A stretch of DNA of 21,156 bases from Promethearchaeota archaeon (GTDB taxonomy: Archaea > Asgardarchaeota > Lokiarchaeia > Sigynarchaeales > SOKP01), in contig SDNN01000031.1 in NCBI GenBank assembly GCA_004524425.1, positions 1-21,156 of the forward strand, given 5' to 3'. Below the pieces are notes generated by a model, which was given only the letters and a program-made list of their open reading frames with translations, had not been told where the DNA came from and did no database searches. The translations under genes were made by a program, and so were the position numbers. Numbering within the stretch: position 1 is the first letter of the stretch; each line of letters opens with the position of its first letter. Of the stretch, positions 7,930-14,642 are shown piece by piece.

Positions 7930-8140
7930 CGATAAATTACCTATTTTTTAAATAACTCAGTTCGATAATTTAATAATAATTTTGATTCTAAAATACTAAT
8001 ACTTTTTCATGAAATCTAATCTCTCGTTTTTTGCATGGATCTATTATAATAACAGAAAATCCATTCATTTCTCTCAATAAATTTAGTTTCATCAATCAAG
8101 TTCTATTTAAAGAAACTCCTAATTTTTTCAATAATAAAGA

Positions 8141-8148
8141 ATTAAATT
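8141..8148 (+). promoter_or_regulatory. TATA-like box of the seven-helix membrane protein gene
   Basis: ATTAAATT lies 24-31 bases before ATG 8172, the distance expected for an archaeal promoter with a leaderless message, and supports ATG 8172 over the upstream TTG at 8031. The rest of 7930-8171 holds nothing else I can name besides the TATA-like stretch of the divergent GH38-like gene. Confidence 0.3.
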
Positions 8149-8171
8149 TGAAAATTATCACATTATTAAGT

Positions 8172-8921
8172 ATGAGATATTCATCTTTTGAACCGAGGGT
8201 TCTACCCATATTTATTTTCTATTTTGCTCTCATAATAGCAGGTATTGTGGTAACCTACAAACTTATAAAGAAATACAATGAAAGACAACAGAAACCAGCA
8301 TTACATTTAGCCATTGTCTATGCTTTTTTCACAAGTGCAATAATAGTCCTTACCATTGGTCTCGCCGAAGCTGCCATCACGGGGTATTATAAAGAAATTT
8401 ATAGGTTTTCTCTACCGTTAGCTTATAGTTTAGTGGTTATTGCTGATATATTTTTGTTCTATTTCGCCAGTAATATTACAGATCAGTGGAAAAATCTATT
8501 TCTTCCACTTGTAATCGCTGGGGTGTTGTTAATAGTAGTTATATTTCTACCGTGGAATTATTGGGGATATCCAAGAGAATTATATGAGGGTAAACTGAAC
8601 ATTAGACTATATACAAACATTGGCTTCATCTCTTATAGTTATTTAGTGTACTTTTTAATCATTTGGATTTGCATAAAGTCAAGAAAAAAGACAAGTGATG
8701 AGATTACCCGTTTAGGGTTAAAATTATTGATGTATTCCATGGTTGCGATGATATTATTTTTTGTCATGGTTTTAGCAGATAATATAATGATTGTTGTATT
8801 CAATCATCCAGGCTATAGTGAATTTCAATTTGCTTCGTGGATCTTTGCTCTCATTTTTGTCATCTTGACCTATTTCTCCTTAATAATGCCCAAATGGTTA
8901 GTAGATAGAATAAAAAAGTAA
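8172..8921 (+). CDS. Seven-helix integral membrane protein of unknown function
   Basis: I do not recognise the family. The 249-residue product has seven clear hydrophobic segments at about 10-32, 41-69, 76-101, 107-130, 150-171, 179-209 and 218-240. Basic residues after helix 1 (K-L-I-K-K-Y) and helix 5 (K-S-R-K-K) suggest an outside N-terminus. Acidic residues lie within or next to helix 2 (G-L-A-E-A-A), helix 3 (I-A-D-I-F) and helix 6 (L-A-D-N). There is no Lys in helix 7, so it is not a retinal-binding rhodopsin, and no attached kinase, GGDEF or other output domain. It resembles the free-standing sensor-like seven-helix proteins common in Asgard genomes, but that is only a resemblance. The open frame extends to TTG 8031; the extra 47 residues look like AT-rich noncoding translation, and the ATG start places helix 1 about ten residues in. 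Confidence 0.6.
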   Translation: MRYSSFEPRVLPIFIFYFALIIAGIVVTYKLIKKYNERQQKPALHLAIVYAFFTSAIIVLTIGLAEAAITGYYKEIYRFSLPLAYSLVVIADIFLFYFASNITDQWKNLFLPLVIAGVLLIVVIFLPWNYWGYPRELYEGKLNIRLYTNIGFISYSYLVYFLIIWICIKSRKKTSDEITRLGLKLLMYSMVAMILFFVMVLADNIMIVVFNHPGYSEFQFASWIFALIFVILTYFSLIMPKWLVDRIKK

Positions 8922-8929
8922 AATTCACA

Positions 8930-8950
8930 TTTTTTTTTTCCTTTTTTTTT
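8930..8950 (+). terminator. Double T-tract terminator after the membrane protein gene
   Basis: A T10 run, two C bases and a T9 run begin nine bases past the stop codon, a strong archaeal intrinsic terminator. The rest of the gap to 9026 shows nothing else. Confidence 0.65.
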
Positions 8951-9026
8951 CATTTATTCCCGCTCGATTAAATCTTAACTACATAATAAAAAAGTAGGAA
9001 AAATATCGATATTAATTTCATGTGAC

Positions 9027-10541
9027 CTATATGATAGACTTGCCAACAACGCTTTTATGAGGTTTTAATCCTAATAATCTTAAGAGGGTTGGAACCATAT
9101 CAGTTGTTTTACAATATTCCAATTCTAATCTCGGGATTTCAGGTGAACCTCCAATGATAAAGGGGACAGTCATTGAGTTTTTTAGGGCAATATCATGCGA
9201 ATATTGATGGTCATTAGATGTTTTACCGTGTTCATAATTAAAAGCATACTCTCCGCATGTGCTGATCAGGATATCGCAGGACCTAGGATTTTTGAAATAT
9301 CTCGGGAGTTGGTCTATGAACATCGGAAAATCTATCTTATAACTTGCTGCTAGCCATTCATCGATGGAATGAAAATTGCCATCAGTCAAATTCGCAATAT
9401 TTTCAAGTTTTTCATATCCAAATAGTTCCTCCTCCTCAAAAACATATTTTGTTTTTTGAAATTTACCATGATCCTTATATTCAATTTGAGCCTTTAATGG
9501 TTTTTCTTCTTTATTCACCTTTCTTTCAATATGGATTATTCCTTTATCGGGTGTATTGTTATCATCCCTATAATACATGTATTTTACTCCAGGAACTTTC
9601 CACAAAGCATCAAATAAATTCAGGCTACTACTGCTTGTTCCACTCGGATTGAAATCTTTCATTTGATCAACACTGGGATGATGATGCCAGGTTTCTCCCC
9701 GGAAATTAAAAAACCCGACCGAACCCATATTTGCATCGAAATCTCCCTTGTTATTTTTAGGGGCATATTGTCTTAAACCTAAATTTTCAAAATACGGAGC
9801 AATATCATGAACATTCTTAGCCTTATAATTTCCATGATCTGAAATTATGCTAATCGCAGTGTCCTTATAGTATCCTAAATCATTCAGTTTGGCTATTAAT
9901 GAACCAATGTAGGAATCATAATTTATGAGTTCGTTGATATAATCGGGATGATCAAAGCCTTTATCGTGCATGAGCTCATCCGTGATCGGAGCATAAATAA
10001 TGGTGATCTTGGGAACTTCATTCGATGAGAAAAATTGACTGGGATTTTTAAAAGCCTCTTCAGCTGTTTTAAATATCATTTGTGAGTTGAATGCTGATGG
10101 TACCGTGAAATGAGATCCTCGAAATACCACATTCGTGGCGCTTAAATAATTTCCATCTCCAGCTTGTTCGAAAATCGTTAGGCAATTTTTTCCTAAATCT
10201 TTCCCAATTTTCCATAAATGACTCCTCTCATCGTAATTTCGCATGTATGGTAATCTTTTTCCTACTGACGGGGGCTTAGTCCGAGCAATCCAATGATACG
10301 AAGGTATGCCGCTTCCCTCTTTTGGATAATAACCCGAATAGGCACCAGTGACAATGTTTGGATAACAAGGAAAGGTGACGCTTGGAAAAGAAGTAATGCA
10401 GTCTTGACATGAAATTCCATTAGCAGCAAGCTTGGCCATATGAGGAAGCTTTCCTTTATTGATCAAATCAAAAAGATGAGATGCACGAACATCATCCATG
10501 ATTATCAAAATAACGTGTTTTATTTTGGCAACATGTGTCAT
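9027..10541 (-). CDS. Type I phosphodiesterase / nucleotide pyrophosphatase-like enzyme (alkaline phosphatase superfamily)
   Basis: A 504-residue protein of the alkaline phosphatase superfamily, closest to the NPP/type I phosphodiesterase group, which uses two metals and a Thr nucleophile to cut phosphodiester or pyrophosphate bonds. Visible in order are I-I-M-D-D (metal Asp near 16), S-V-T-F-P-C-Y-P-N-I-V-T-G (nucleophile Thr 56), D-E-L-M-H-D-K-G (188-195), I-S-D-H-G-N-Y (235-236 metal pair) and N-D-H-Q-Y-S-H-D near 445, with M-V-P-T-L-L-R-L-L-G at the end. All expected metal ligands appear present. Residues about 245-400 form a large insert of unknown role. No signal peptide is seen, so a cytoplasmic role is likely, unlike many NPPs. 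It is divergent from a HAD phosphatase. TTG 10553 would add four residues; ATG 10541 is preferred. The substrate is unknown; a phosphonate or sulfate ester is also possible. Confidence 0.82.
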   Translation of the reverse strand: MTHVAKIKHVILIIMDDVRASHLFDLINKGKLPHMAKLAANGISCQDCITSFPSVTFPCYPNIVTGAYSGYYPKEGSGIPSYHWIARTKPPSVGKRLPYMRNYDERSHLWKIGKDLGKNCLTIFEQAGDGNYLSATNVVFRGSHFTVPSAFNSQMIFKTAEEAFKNPSQFFSSNEVPKITIIYAPITDELMHDKGFDHPDYINELINYDSYIGSLIAKLNDLGYYKDTAISIISDHGNYKAKNVHDIAPYFENLGLRQYAPKNNKGDFDANMGSVGFFNFRGETWHHHPSVDQMKDFNPSGTSSSSLNLFDALWKVPGVKYMYYRDDNNTPDKGIIHIERKVNKEEKPLKAQIEYKDHGKFQKTKYVFEEEELFGYEKLENIANLTDGNFHSIDEWLAASYKIDFPMFIDQLPRYFKNPRSCDILISTCGEYAFNYEHGKTSNDHQYSHDIALKNSMTVPFIIGGSPEIPRLELEYCKTTDMVPTLLRLLGLKPHKSVVGKSII

Positions 10542-10553
10542 TTTTTTAACCAA

Positions 10554-10572
10554 TAATTGAATTATTCAATTA
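10554..10572. repeat. 19-base perfect inverted repeat in the divergent promoter region
   Basis: TAATTGAA-TTA-TTCAATTA: two perfect 8-base arms around a 3-base centre, 13-31 bases before ATG 10541. This placement overlaps the expected promoter core of the phosphodiesterase gene, so it may be an operator for a dimeric regulator. AT-rich sequence makes chance palindromes more likely than usual. Confidence 0.45.
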
Positions 10573-10601
10573 ATACAATTTTAATTAGAAAAGCAATGAA
10601 T

Positions 10602-10609
10602 AAAATATG
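10602..10609 (+). promoter_or_regulatory. TATA-like box of the HAD phosphatase gene
   Basis: AAAATATG is centred about 30 bases before ATG 10636, consistent with a short leader. Single-site evidence only. Confidence 0.3.
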
Positions 10610-10635
10610 AATTTAATCAATGTCATAATTAGATC

Positions 10636-11112
10636 ATGAAGGAAATTAATATTCCAAATTACGGAAAAATTACCATCAAAAACGTGATTTTTGATGTAAA
10701 TGGAACGATTCAATTTAAAGGGCAGATATCTGAAGAAGTACGAGAAAAATTTGAAGAACTGAAAAAGAATTATGAAATATATTTAATCTCAGCTGACACT
10801 AGGGGGAATCTAAAAAAACTCGCTGAAAAATTGGATGTATTTCATATTAGAATAAATCCAGAGGATATTAATGAAGCTGAAGCTAAAAATATTGAATTGA
10901 TTAAACTGGGTAAGGATGTGACCGTGGCAATAGGTAATGGAAATAATGATGTTTTGATGATAAAAAATGCTGTTTTAGGGATTAGTGTATTAGGAAGTGA
11001 AGGTGCTACAGTTAATTGTCTATTAAATAGCGATGTGGTCGTGCCTGATACTCTCACCGCTATTGAATTTCTATTAGATGAAAAGATAATGATTGGAACT
11101 CTAAGATCATGA
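10636..11112 (+). CDS. Small soluble HAD-superfamily phosphatase (COG4087 / soluble P-type ATPase-like)
   Basis: A 158-residue HAD-fold protein without a cap domain. HAD motif I is F-D-V-N-G-T-I (D20 nucleophile, N22), motif II lies at I-S-A-D-T (52-55), a motif III Lys is likely K84, and motif IV is G-N-G-N-N-D (D104-105 region). The DxNGT form and the G-N-G-N-N-D acid site match the COG4087 group, described as soluble relatives of the P-type ATPase phosphorylation domain. The second Asp of ordinary HAD phosphatases (DxD) is Asn here, which usually marks phosphatases with different acid/base chemistry. It is divergent from the phosphodiesterase gene and convergent with an unrecognised gene. 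The cytoplasmic substrate is unknown. The only good start is ATG 10636, which lies close to its TATA-like box. Confidence 0.82.
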   Translation: MKEINIPNYGKITIKNVIFDVNGTIQFKGQISEEVREKFEELKKNYEIYLISADTRGNLKKLAEKLDVFHIRINPEDINEAEAKNIELIKLGKDVTVAIGNGNNDVLMIKNAVLGISVLGSEGATVNCLLNSDVVVPDTLTAIEFLLDEKIMIGTLRS

Positions 11113-11191
11113 AAAATAAGATTGTAAATAATTAAATTAAAGATCACGTAAAATCCAGCTCTTGCAGAAGCCATTCATCAAATAACTCTCC

Positions 11192-11207
11192 TTTTAGGTT
11201 TTTTTAT
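11192..11207 (+). terminator. T-tract terminator downstream of the HAD phosphatase gene
   Basis: CTTTTAGGTTTTTTTATT lies about 85 bases past the HAD stop and before the convergent gene. A T7 run is a moderate archaeal termination signal. Confidence 0.3.
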
Positions 11208-11229
11208 TTGATTCATCATGTTGGATTTA

Positions 11230-12099
11230 TTAATCATTACATCCTTCAGCCTTCTGTTTGTTTAGTTTTACAAATACTTCTTCTTGTTTATTTCTCTGCT
11301 CTGATCGAATTGACCTATAAACTTGCGCTAAATAGTTCATTGCATCTCGTTTACCTTCACTGATATTTTTAAATAGTTCTTCTCTACTAAAACCACCTGA
11401 AATAGTCAAGGCAGTTTGAAAGGATTGGTCTGGTTTAAGGGTCTTGAATTCAATTTGTAAAGCGGATAAGATCTCTCCTGGCTCAGGATATAAGGAATTC
11501 GATAAGTTTAGATTATCAATATCAATATTGAAATTCTTTGTTAAATTTGTTTCATAATGAGTGGGTTTAGAAATGGTTGAGAATCCTGCATACAGTCCAG
11601 TTTCATCATATTGATATATTATGTCAGTTTCGCTATCATATTCACTATAATCGTTGTCAAATCCTTGAAGCCCGTTGATGTCAAAATCAAAAATGAAATA
11701 CATTGAAAAATCAATTAAATTGAATGAAGATATATTTTTTAAAGTGAAATACGTATTCATGTAAGGAGCTTGACCCCTTCTAAGGAAGACATCGAGATAC
11801 AATCGAATTTTATGCTGTTCATCTTTGAATGCGATGGGGCTTAACTTATTTTCTTCTATAAGTTTTATAAGATATTCTTTTATATCAAAATCTAAAGTTA
11901 TCCTGTCAATTTTAGTACCTTTTCGGCTATTTACTAGTTGATATATCGGAGTCGGTTCAATATTTTTAAGAACAACGGGTACAATTCCTATGGACTTTCC
12001 TTTTAATTTGAAGCTAAACCAAGGTCCGGCATATTCTGGTTCAGTGAGGTATATCAGATATTTGTCTTTAAACGTAATCTCTTTTATGGAAAAACCCAT
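11230..12099 (-). CDS. Hypothetical protein, probably beta-rich
   Basis: I cannot assign this 289-residue protein. Residues 1-240 alternate short hydrophobic stretches with polar and aromatic ones, as in a beta-sandwich, with no membrane helix or signal peptide. A stretch near 115-165 (acidic F-D-F-D-I-N-G, N-D-Y-S-E-Y-D, then E-T-G-L-Y-A-G-F) recalls the all-beta accessory domains found beside some GH15-type glucosidases, but no catalytic motif is visible. The last 50 residues are a charged helix (R-E-E-L-F through K-L-N-K-Q-K), suggesting a partner-binding tail. ATG 12099 is chosen because GAGAGG at 12107-12112 ends seven bases before it, one of the best ribosome sites in this window. The gene stands alone, convergent with the HAD gene, and follows the GTPase gene on the same strand after 180 bases. 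Confidence 0.7.
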   Translation of the reverse strand: MGFSIKEITFKDKYLIYLTEPEYAGPWFSFKLKGKSIGIVPVVLKNIEPTPIYQLVNSRKGTKIDRITLDFDIKEYLIKLIEENKLSPIAFKDEQHKIRLYLDVFLRRGQAPYMNTYFTLKNISSFNLIDFSMYFIFDFDINGLQGFDNDYSEYDSETDIIYQYDETGLYAGFSTISKPTHYETNLTKNFNIDIDNLNLSNSLYPEPGEILSALQIEFKTLKPDQSFQTALTISGGFSREELFKNISEGKRDAMNYLAQVYRSIRSEQRNKQEEVFVKLNKQKAEGCND

Positions 12100-12106
12100 C
12101 AAATAG

Positions 12107-12112
12107 CCTCTC
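12107..12112 (-). promoter_or_regulatory. Shine-Dalgarno site deciding the start of the hypothetical gene
   Basis: GAGAGG on the minus strand, with a seven-base spacer to ATG 12099, fits pairing with the 3' end of 16S rRNA and favours this ATG over the TTG one codon upstream. Confidence 0.5.
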
Positions 12113-12142
12113 GTGTTTCAAGTCGACCATACATTGTTAAAT

Positions 12143-12157
12143 AATACTTTTAGTATT
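12143..12157. repeat. 15-base inverted repeat upstream of the hypothetical gene
   Basis: AATACT-TTT-AGTATT, two perfect 6-base arms, centred about 50 bases before ATG 12099. It overlaps the likely promoter of that gene and could be an operator; it may equally be chance in AT-rich DNA. Confidence 0.3.
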
Positions 12158-12254
12158 TTGCTTACACCTCCATTCAAAAATTAAATACTTCAATTTAACT
12201 TGAATCAATTTGATAATTAAAATATTTACTAATAATTTATTAAATGAGCCCATT

Positions 12255-12276
12255 AAAAAATTAAATGATAAAAAAA
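12255..12276 (-). terminator. T-rich terminator after the Roadblock-GTPase gene
   Basis: On the minus strand a T7 run and a T6 run follow the GTPase stop within 25 bases, as expected for archaeal termination. Confidence 0.45.
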
Positions 12277-12279
12277 TTC

Positions 12280-13236
12280 TTAAACGTTGTCTAAAAATCG
12301 GTATGCAATATAAAGAAAAGCATCATGCACATTCTCTCCAGTTTTAGCAGAAGTTAAAATATAATGAAAGCCATGCCGATTAGCTTTTTCTTTAATCACT
12401 TCTTCGCTGACAACAATATTATCCACTAAATCAGATTTGTTTCCCACGATTACCACGGGAATATTATTGGGCACCGACTCTTTTATTTCATGATACCAAA
12501 AATCAACGCTATTTTCATTATTTGCGCGAGTTCTATCAACAACTATAAAAGCTGCATTTGCCCCACTATAGAATCTTTTTCTATATGGGGTCATTTGAGA
12601 AATCTGGCCTCCAATATCCCATATTATAAAATTTAGGTTGGTATTTTCCTGTATTTCTAAATCTTTTTTCGAGATTTCAACCCCTATTGTACTAATATAA
12701 TTTTTTTTGAACGTATTTTCTACGAAGCGGCGAATGAGCGAGGTTTTTCCTACTTGATAATCTCCACATAAAATTAATTTTGTTGAAAATTCTCCATATG
12801 GTAATTTTCCATCTTTAGTTTGTGAGAGCGTCCTTATAATCTCTGGTATTTCACAAGAAACATTTTCATTTCCTGCTATAATTAATTCAATTTTACTGGC
12901 GACGTGTTCGGAAAAGACTCTCAATTGGATATCAGATGTTGATGTATCTGCTATTGTAGTAAGGATTGTTTGAGGACCTTGAGAACAAAATACAAATTTT
13001 TTATTCCCAGTCATGGTGATGTTATAAAAATTACTCTCAGTTCCAAACTCATCCTTAATTCTTTCTATGTAATTATCTAAAACAGCAGATAATACACCTA
13101 TAATAGGCTCGTTATCGAATTCTTCCCTATCTTCAGAAGTTATGATTAATCCATCACGATCAACGATGGTAGCGGCAATTACTCCATCTACTTCTTTCAT
13201 GTAATTTCTTAATAGCGTTTTAAAGAGATTTTCCAT
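12280..13236 (-). CDS. Roadblock/LC7 domain fused to a Ras-like small GTPase
   Basis: A 318-residue two-domain protein. Residues 1-125 form a Roadblock/LC7 domain (V-D-G-V-I-A-A-T-I-V-D-R-D-G-L strand pair, then long helices), a dimerisation module used in dynein light chains, Ragulator and MglB. Residues about 150-318 form a Ras-superfamily GTPase: P-loop G-D-Y-Q-V-G-K-T (158-165), switch I Thr 183 in S-T-I-G-V-E, W-D-I-G-G-Q (Asp 207, catalytic Gln 211), N-K-S-D (266-269) and T-S-A-K (295-298). All five G motifs are intact, so GTP hydrolysis is expected. There is no C-terminal Cys motif for lipid attachment; the protein ends soon after the last helix. Such fusions are a feature of Asgard genomes. 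The Roadblock half could control its own GTPase or tether it to partners. ATG 13236 is preferred to TTG two codons upstream. Confidence 0.93.
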   Translation of the reverse strand: MENLFKTLLRNYMKEVDGVIAATIVDRDGLIITSEDREEFDNEPIIGVLSAVLDNYIERIKDEFGTESNFYNITMTGNKKFVFCSQGPQTILTTIADTSTSDIQLRVFSEHVASKIELIIAGNENVSCEIPEIIRTLSQTKDGKLPYGEFSTKLILCGDYQVGKTSLIRRFVENTFKKNYISTIGVEISKKDLEIQENTNLNFIIWDIGGQISQMTPYRKRFYSGANAAFIVVDRTRANNENSVDFWYHEIKESVPNNIPVVIVGNKSDLVDNIVVSEEVIKEKANRHGFHYILTSAKTGENVHDAFLYIAYRFLDNV

Positions 13237-13304
13237 CGACAATGCTCAATAACAAACCTTTCAATATCATTTCTTAATAAATTTAATAACTTTATTTAAT
13301 TTAA

Positions 13305-13329
13305 AATTAGTTTTTTAAAAAATCTAATT
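13305..13329. repeat. 25-base near-perfect palindrome between GTPase and small gene
   Basis: AATTAG, T6, A6, one extra T, CTAATT: 12-base arms with a single bulge. It lies about 70 bases ahead of the GTPase start and 104 bases ahead of the small gene start, and could be an operator for either gene. Confidence 0.35.
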
Positions 13330-13432
13330 ATTCTCCTTTAAATAGATACGTGAATATTTCTTGAAGCTATATGCTTTCATCATCACTGTAATATACTATT
13401 TTAAATCTATTCTTTTATCTTTTACATTCATC

Positions 13433-13594
13433 ATGATAGATCATAATTCAAATGAGACAATTAAGTATGAAAACAATATAGCAAAGATACTAGAAAATGC
13501 CGTTCAACTCTTTCGAGATACAAATTTATCTGAGTTAGCTGATAAATGGGAGAGAATTTTGAACAACTATTATGCGAAGAGAAGTTTCCGGTAG
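13433..13594 (+). CDS. Possible small helical protein (53 aa)
   Basis: Unrecognised. From ATG 13433 the product is 53 residues and reads as one or two amphipathic helices (N-I-A-K-I-L-E-N-A-V-Q-L-F, then L-A-D-K-W-E-R-I-L), with a basic end. The regular spacing of hydrophobic residues is more protein-like than the surrounding AT-rich DNA. The frame continues upstream to TTG 13361 and would add a hydrophobic stretch, but that looks like noncoding translation. A weak TATA-like stretch (TTTTAAAT near 13399-13407) lies about 30 bases before the ATG. It is divergent from the GTPase gene and convergent with the SWIM gene. It may be a small partner protein or not a gene. Confidence 0.42.
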   Translation: MIDHNSNETIKYENNIAKILENAVQLFRDTNLSELADKWERILNNYYAKRSFR

Positions 13595-13615
13595 AATTCT
13601 TAAACATTGTTTTAA

Positions 13616-13628
13616 AATTTATTTTTTC
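13616..13628 (+). terminator. T tract after the small gene
   Basis: AATTTATTTTTTC begins about 22 bases past the small gene stop; a T6 run is a weak to moderate terminator on the plus strand. Confidence 0.25.
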
Positions 13629-13645
13629 CTACTTTATTAGTTGCA

Positions 13646-13659
13646 TGAATAAAAAAAGA
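13646..13659 (-). terminator. T-tract terminator after the SWIM protein gene
   Basis: The minus strand reads CTTTTTTTATTC a few bases past the SWIM gene stop, a T7 run that likely ends the SNF2-SWIM transcript. Confidence 0.45.
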
Positions 13660-13661
13660 TA

Positions 13662-14612
13662 TTAGGTTTTTTCAAATTCTGTTGACATGGAGTAGACTTC
13701 ATCCATGATGGTCGAATAAAGTGACTCTAATACAATTTTAAAGGCTTTTGGATTATCAAGATTGGGAGGCATTCCTAAATTTGCCAGAATTTCAATTAGT
13801 TTTCCAGGTTTTTTAAATTTAAATTCCATTTCAGTGAGCATGCTTGATAAATCCTTATTTTTTTGTTTGGAAATAATTTCTTTTATAGAAATTTTCGGCA
13901 CGTTAAACGTGTATTCAATATTTTGATCTTTATCGGATTTCATTTCAGCTTCAGCTCGCTCTAATTTCTTGTCAGGAACATAACTTAATCCCAATTCTCT
14001 TAATATTTCCTTTTTAGTTTTTCCACGCAACTTTAATAAGATGAAAGGATCATAATCAAGGACTTTTGCGATATATAAAATAACAGCAGCAATGTGTTTA
14101 CACGGTACTTCTTGATCTGGACAAGAACATTCTGCTTCTAAACCTCTTGTTGAATCTGGAAATAAATTGTAGTTATTTTTTTTAAAAATAATTATTATTT
14201 CTTCAGGTAATTTTCCATCTAAAAGTTGAACGAGATTCAACGCTTTTTTTGACAAATCTTCAAGGATTTCATTCCATGCTACTTCTGGAATTTGATCAAA
14301 ATTAATTTTTACACGATATGGTGTGGGAGCTGTTCCTTGAACTGTTGCAAATATTTGGCCCTTATTTATTCTTACGTTTTCAATTCTTTCTTCATCTTTA
14401 GCATATTCTATTCCACGTTGCATCCTGAATGGACGTCCGATTTTCAGTATTGAATGTATCCAATGTTTTCCCCATGAAGTCTGAGCATAATTAATCAAAT
14501 CGCTCTTTATTTGCTTGACTTCCTGATGGGTTCGCATTTTTTCATACTGGCTTTTACGTGTTTTATCCTCCCTTTTTTTTCTCCCACGTCTATTATATTC
14601 ATGATAATCCAT
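13662..14612 (-). CDS. SWIM zinc-finger protein, partner of the SNF2 ATPase
   Basis: A 316-residue protein with one SWIM zinc finger at about 159-171, C-S-C-P-D-Q-E-V-P-C-K-H, the standard C-x-C-x6-C-x-H pattern. SWIM fingers are thought to bind DNA or protein. The N-terminus is strongly basic (R-R-G-R-K-K-R-E-D-K), followed by the T-S-W-G-K-H-W-I segment and G-R-x-F-R-M-Q-R-G, which are typical of the stand-alone SWIM proteins encoded beside SNF2 ATPases in bacteria and archaea (the YwqB type beside YwqA in Bacillus). Residues 205-316 are charged helices. It follows the SNF2 gene after 30 bases on the same strand, so the two are almost surely one operon. GAGGT at 14621-14625, eight bases before ATG 14612, is a clear ribosome site. 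It probably guides or anchors the SNF2 motor; the process served is unknown. Confidence 0.9.
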   Translation of the reverse strand: MDYHEYNRRGRKKREDKTRKSQYEKMRTHQEVKQIKSDLINYAQTSWGKHWIHSILKIGRPFRMQRGIEYAKDEERIENVRINKGQIFATVQGTAPTPYRVKINFDQIPEVAWNEILEDLSKKALNLVQLLDGKLPEEIIIIFKKNNYNLFPDSTRGLEAECSCPDQEVPCKHIAAVILYIAKVLDYDPFILLKLRGKTKKEILRELGLSYVPDKKLERAEAEMKSDKDQNIEYTFNVPKISIKEIISKQKNKDLSSMLTEMEFKFKKPGKLIEILANLGMPPNLDNPKAFKIVLESLYSTIMDEVYSMSTEFEKT

Positions 14613-14620
14613 TTCTGTTA

Positions 14621-14625
14621 ACCTC
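14621..14625 (-). promoter_or_regulatory. Shine-Dalgarno site of the SWIM gene
   Basis: GAGGT with an eight-base spacer to ATG 14612. An internal ribosome site of this quality fits a downstream gene of an operon, in contrast to the leaderless-looking first genes of this window. Confidence 0.5.
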
Positions 14626-14642
14626 GCACATTTTTATTATCT

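Noticed and set aside
8031..8171. N-terminal extension of the seven-helix protein from TTG 8031
   Set aside because: The added 47 residues look like translated AT-rich DNA, a TATA-like box lies within this stretch, and ATG 8172 places the first helix properly.
8172..8921. A microbial rhodopsin or histidine-kinase sensor
   Set aside because: No Lys in helix 7 for retinal and no kinase or other signalling domain after the helices.
10842..11174. Minus-strand open frame over the HAD phosphatase gene
   Set aside because: Antisense to HAD motif IV coding; explained by the real gene.
12280..13236. Lipid-anchored Ras/Rab-type GTPase
   Set aside because: The protein ends without any C-terminal Cys, so no prenylation motif is present.
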